Source: Streptomyces sp. SW4
Lineage (GTDB): Bacteria; Actinomycetota; Actinomycetes; Streptomycetales; Streptomycetaceae
Reading direction: 5' to 3'
Length of the DNA stretch: 64,000 nt
Assembly (NCBI GenBank): GCA_003248315.1
Contig: QKWM01000004.1
Span: forward strand, 1,860,001-1,924,000
Below the pieces are notes generated by a model that saw nothing but the letters and a program-made list of their open reading frames with translations, ran no database searches and had not been told where the DNA came from. The first letter of the stretch is position 1. The number at the start of each line of letters is the position of its first letter. The position numbers and the translations under genes were made by a program. Shown one piece after another: positions 61,734 to 64,000 of the stretch.

Positions 61734-63626
61734 TCAGGGGTTGGGGAGGTGGCGGGCGGCGAAGTCCAGTTCCAGGCGGACCTGCTTGATGCGTTCGTCG
61801 ACGACCAGGGAGCCGTGGCCCGCGTCGTAGCGGTAGACCTCGTGGACGGCTCCCCTGGCCTCCAGGCGCTTGACGTAGTTCTCGATCTGACGGATCGGGC
61901 ACCGGGGGTCGTTGACGCCGGCGGAGATGTAGACGGGGGCCTTCACCTGGTCGACGTAGGTGAGGGGGGACGACGCCTCGAAGCGCTCGGGACCTCCTCG
62001 GGCGTGCCGCCGAGCAGGGTGCGGTCGAGGGCCTTCAGGCCCTCCATCTCGTCGTGGTAGGCCGTGACGTAGTCGGCGACCGGGACGGCCGCGATGCCCA
62101 GGGCCCAGGCGTCCGGCTGGGTGCCGAGGCCGAGAAGGGTGAGGTAGCCGCCCCAGGAGCCGCCGGTGAGGACGAGGCGTTCCGGGTCGGCGAGGCCCGA
62201 CTCGACCGCCCATGCGCGGACCGCCGCGATGTCCTCCAGCTCGATGAGACCCACCCGGTGCTTCAAGGCGTCCGTCCAGGCACGGCCGTAGCCGGTCGAG
62301 CCGCGGTAGTTGACGCGGACCACCGCGTAGCCGTGGTCGACCCAGGCGGCGGGGCCGGCGGCGAAGGCGTCGCTGTCGTGCCAGGTCGGGCCGCCGTGGA
62401 TGTCGAAGACCGTGGGGAGCGGGCCGGTCGCGCCGGCCGGCTTCTGGACCAGGGCGTGGATGCGTCCGCCCGGTCCTCCACCCACACGTCCTCCACCGGC
62501 ACGGAGCCCGGCGACTTCATGCCGGGCGGGTCGAGGACGACCCGGCCGGTCGTGGAGCGGACCGCCGGCGGCTCGGCGGCCGAGGACCACAGGTACTCGA
62601 CGCTGCCGTCGGGGCGGGGCGTGGCGCCGGAGACCGTGCCGGCCGGTGTGGGGACCTCGATCAGCTCGCGGGCCGCCAGGTCGTAGCGGAACAGTTCGCT
62701 GCGGGCCTCGAAGCTGTGCACGATCAGCAGGCCGGACCCGTCCGGGTACCACTCCGCGCTCACGTCGCCCGGCAGCTCCAGGGCGAGGTCCGTCTCCTCC
62801 CCCGTCGCCACGTCCCACACCAGGGGCTCCCAGCGGCCCCGGCGCTGGTGGCCGATGAGCAGCCGGGTGTCGCCGTCGACCGGTGCGAAACCGAGCACCT
62901 CCAGGCCCAGCTCCCGGGTGCCGCCCCGGGTGTCGTCCAGCTCGGCGACCGTCGTGCCGTCGAGGCGCGTCACGCGCAGCGCCGAGTGCATCGCGTCGCC
63001 GTGCTCGGTGTGCTCGATGGCGAGCAGCGAACCGTCGTGGGAGAGGTCGCCGACGCCCGCCGACTCGCGGTGCCGGTAGATCTCCACCGGGGCCTCGCCG
63101 AGGCGGGCGTAGTGGATCGTCGTGCCGTCCTCGTCGGTGGAGCGGCCGACGACCGCCGTGCGGCCGTCGCGGCCGAGGGCCAGGCCGGCCGGGTAGGAGG
63201 GGTCGAGGCCCGGCACGGCCAGTTCGTCCTCACCGCCGGTGAACGGCTGGCGGCGCCAGACGCCGAACTCGTCGCCGTCCTTGTCGTCGAACCACCAGAT
63301 CCACTCGCCGTCCGGCGTGAGCACGCCGTCCGTCGTGCCGTTGGGCCGGTCGGTGACCTGGCGCTGCTCGCCGGTCGACCGGTCCCAGGCGTACAGCTCG
63401 TACGTCCCCGTCGCGTTCGACACGAACAGGGAGCGGTGCGGTGCGTCCTGTGCCCAGTCGGGCAGCGACACCCGCGGTGCCCGGAACCGCTTCTCCCAGT
63501 CCGGCATCTCCTCCGGCTGCTCCGGCCGGTTCTCCCCGGCCCGTTCTGGCCCTGCTGACGTCCCTGCTGACGTCCCTGCTGATGTCCCTGCTGATCCTGC
63601 GAGTCGGACCCGTTGCGCTCAGTCAT
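61734..63626 (-). CDS. S9 family prolyl-oligopeptidase-like serine peptidase
   Basis: Likely start ATG 63626 (MTERNGSDSQDQQGHQQGRQ…), a Gln/Gly-repeat N-terminus that joins MPDWEKRFRAPRVSLPDW after a lost base near 63530. Beta-propeller repeats (TDRPNGTTDGVLTPDGEWIW and others) precede the hydrolase domain: Ser in LTGGSWGGYLTLLG, Asp in AGVNDPRCP and His in YDAGHGSLV. Two further base losses near 62465 and 61992. It is probably cytosolic (no signal) and cleaves peptides or acyl-peptides. Confidence 0.88.
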
Positions 63627-63743
63627 GGCCCCATACTGCCCCGCCGCGACGACATTCCGCCGCCCCCGCCCCCAGCCTGTGGAAAACTCCGCGTCCACGC
63701 AGGTCAGCGTCGATTGTCAGTGGCCGGGTGCAGACTGCCTGGC

Positions 63744-63887
63744 ATGACCGACACGACCGATCTGCGCAAGACCGCCGAGACCTGCCGGGCCGGGCGACGG
63801 CGGGGACGGACAGCCACGGTCACGGAGTTCCGGCCGGAGCCGTACGAGCCTCCGGCGGGCCGCGACCACCTCGTCGAACGGTGCTGA
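63744..63887 (+). CDS. Small hypothetical protein
   Basis: 47 residues from ATG 63744, beginning MTDTTDLRKTAETCRAGRRR. No domain. Frame after residue 14 is uncertain because other frames also stay open to the SURF1 start. Confidence 0.35.
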   Translation: MTDTTDLRKTAETCRAGRRRGRTATVTEFRPEPYEPPAGRDHLVERC

Positions 63888-63948
63888 CCGGCGTGCGGTA
63901 GCGACCCTGGCGCCGGGGTGTCCGTTCCGTCCGCGTACCGTGGAGGGC

Positions 63949-64000
63949 GTGTACCGGTTTCTGCTGACGCCCCGTTGGTGGGGGATCAACGTCTTCGTCG
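63949..64000 (+). CDS. SURF1-family protein, 5' end only
   Basis: GTG 63949, five bases after GGAGG, reads VYRFLLTPRWWGINVFV to the window edge. The TPRWWG…H/N start is typical of actinobacterial SURF1-like cytochrome oxidase assembly proteins. The rest lies outside. Confidence 0.7.
   Translation, partial: MYRFLLTPRWWGINVFV

Overview
The window is high-GC actinobacterial DNA, almost certainly a Streptomyces chromosome. The evidence is the codon use, a WblA-type WhiB protein, a Crp regulator beside endonuclease III, a SARP/AfsR-like regulator, a 6C small RNA between ssd and a HAD phosphatase gene, and a pSAM2-type integrative element in a tRNA-Pro gene. From memory, the order ssd, HAD phosphatase, Fic-like, ATPase, acetyl-CoA synthetase, NhaA, MarP-like protease, Nudix, nth, crp, ArsA pair, wblA, class A PBP matches the conserved core of S. 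coelicolor around crp and wblA.

Layout. 1-32.9 kb is conserved core: ssd (partial), 6C RNA, HAD phosphatase, degenerate Fic protein, CooC/MinD-like ATPase, deacetylase-like lipoprotein, SulP-carbonic anhydrase fusion, acsA, nhaA, a holin-X type membrane protein, an epoxide-hydrolase-like enzyme, membrane serine protease, CoA-type Nudix, nth, crp, metallo-beta-lactamase fold enzyme, second Nudix, glycosyltransferase, RidA, two ArsA-like ATPases, wblA, PBP, YqeY, metallophosphoesterase and a membrane protein. A tRNA-Pro(CGG) gene follows at 32900-32973.

32932-49015 is a 16-kb actinomycete integrative and conjugative element (AICE) bounded by a 51-bp exact repeat of the tRNA 3' part. Its backbone reads leftward from korSA: korSA, an OB-like small protein, the FtsK/TraB translocase, four Spd-type small transfer genes, a GGDEF gene, a Cys4 small protein, repSA, xis, int. 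A Pif-like Nudix gene diverges from korSA. Three copies of one 15-bp operator sit at the korSA/pif and transfer promoters. The GGDEF gene is cut in two by a nested 4.4-kb element with two overlapping tyrosine recombinase genes (TnpA/TnpB-like, as in Tn554) and a GNAT acetyltransferase. The right arm (45.7-48.9 kb) is AT-richer cargo with a PIN-like protein, a small overlapping partner, a winged-helix-like protein and long inverted repeats. This cargo has no function I recognise and is the best candidate for an undescribed system.

49.1-64 kb returns to chromosomal genes: a lipoprotein, MerR regulator and aminotransferase, a large BTAD/NB-ARC regulator, an ABC-2 drug-type exporter, DinB-like protein, SPFH (flotillin) and NfeD partners, an RCK potassium-channel-like protein, an S9 peptidase and the start of a SURF1 gene.

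Caution: about fifty apparent frameshifts are scattered through otherwise well conserved genes. Nearly all look like loss of one G or C in a short run. I treat them as sequence errors, so many entries span two or more reading frames and their joins are approximate.
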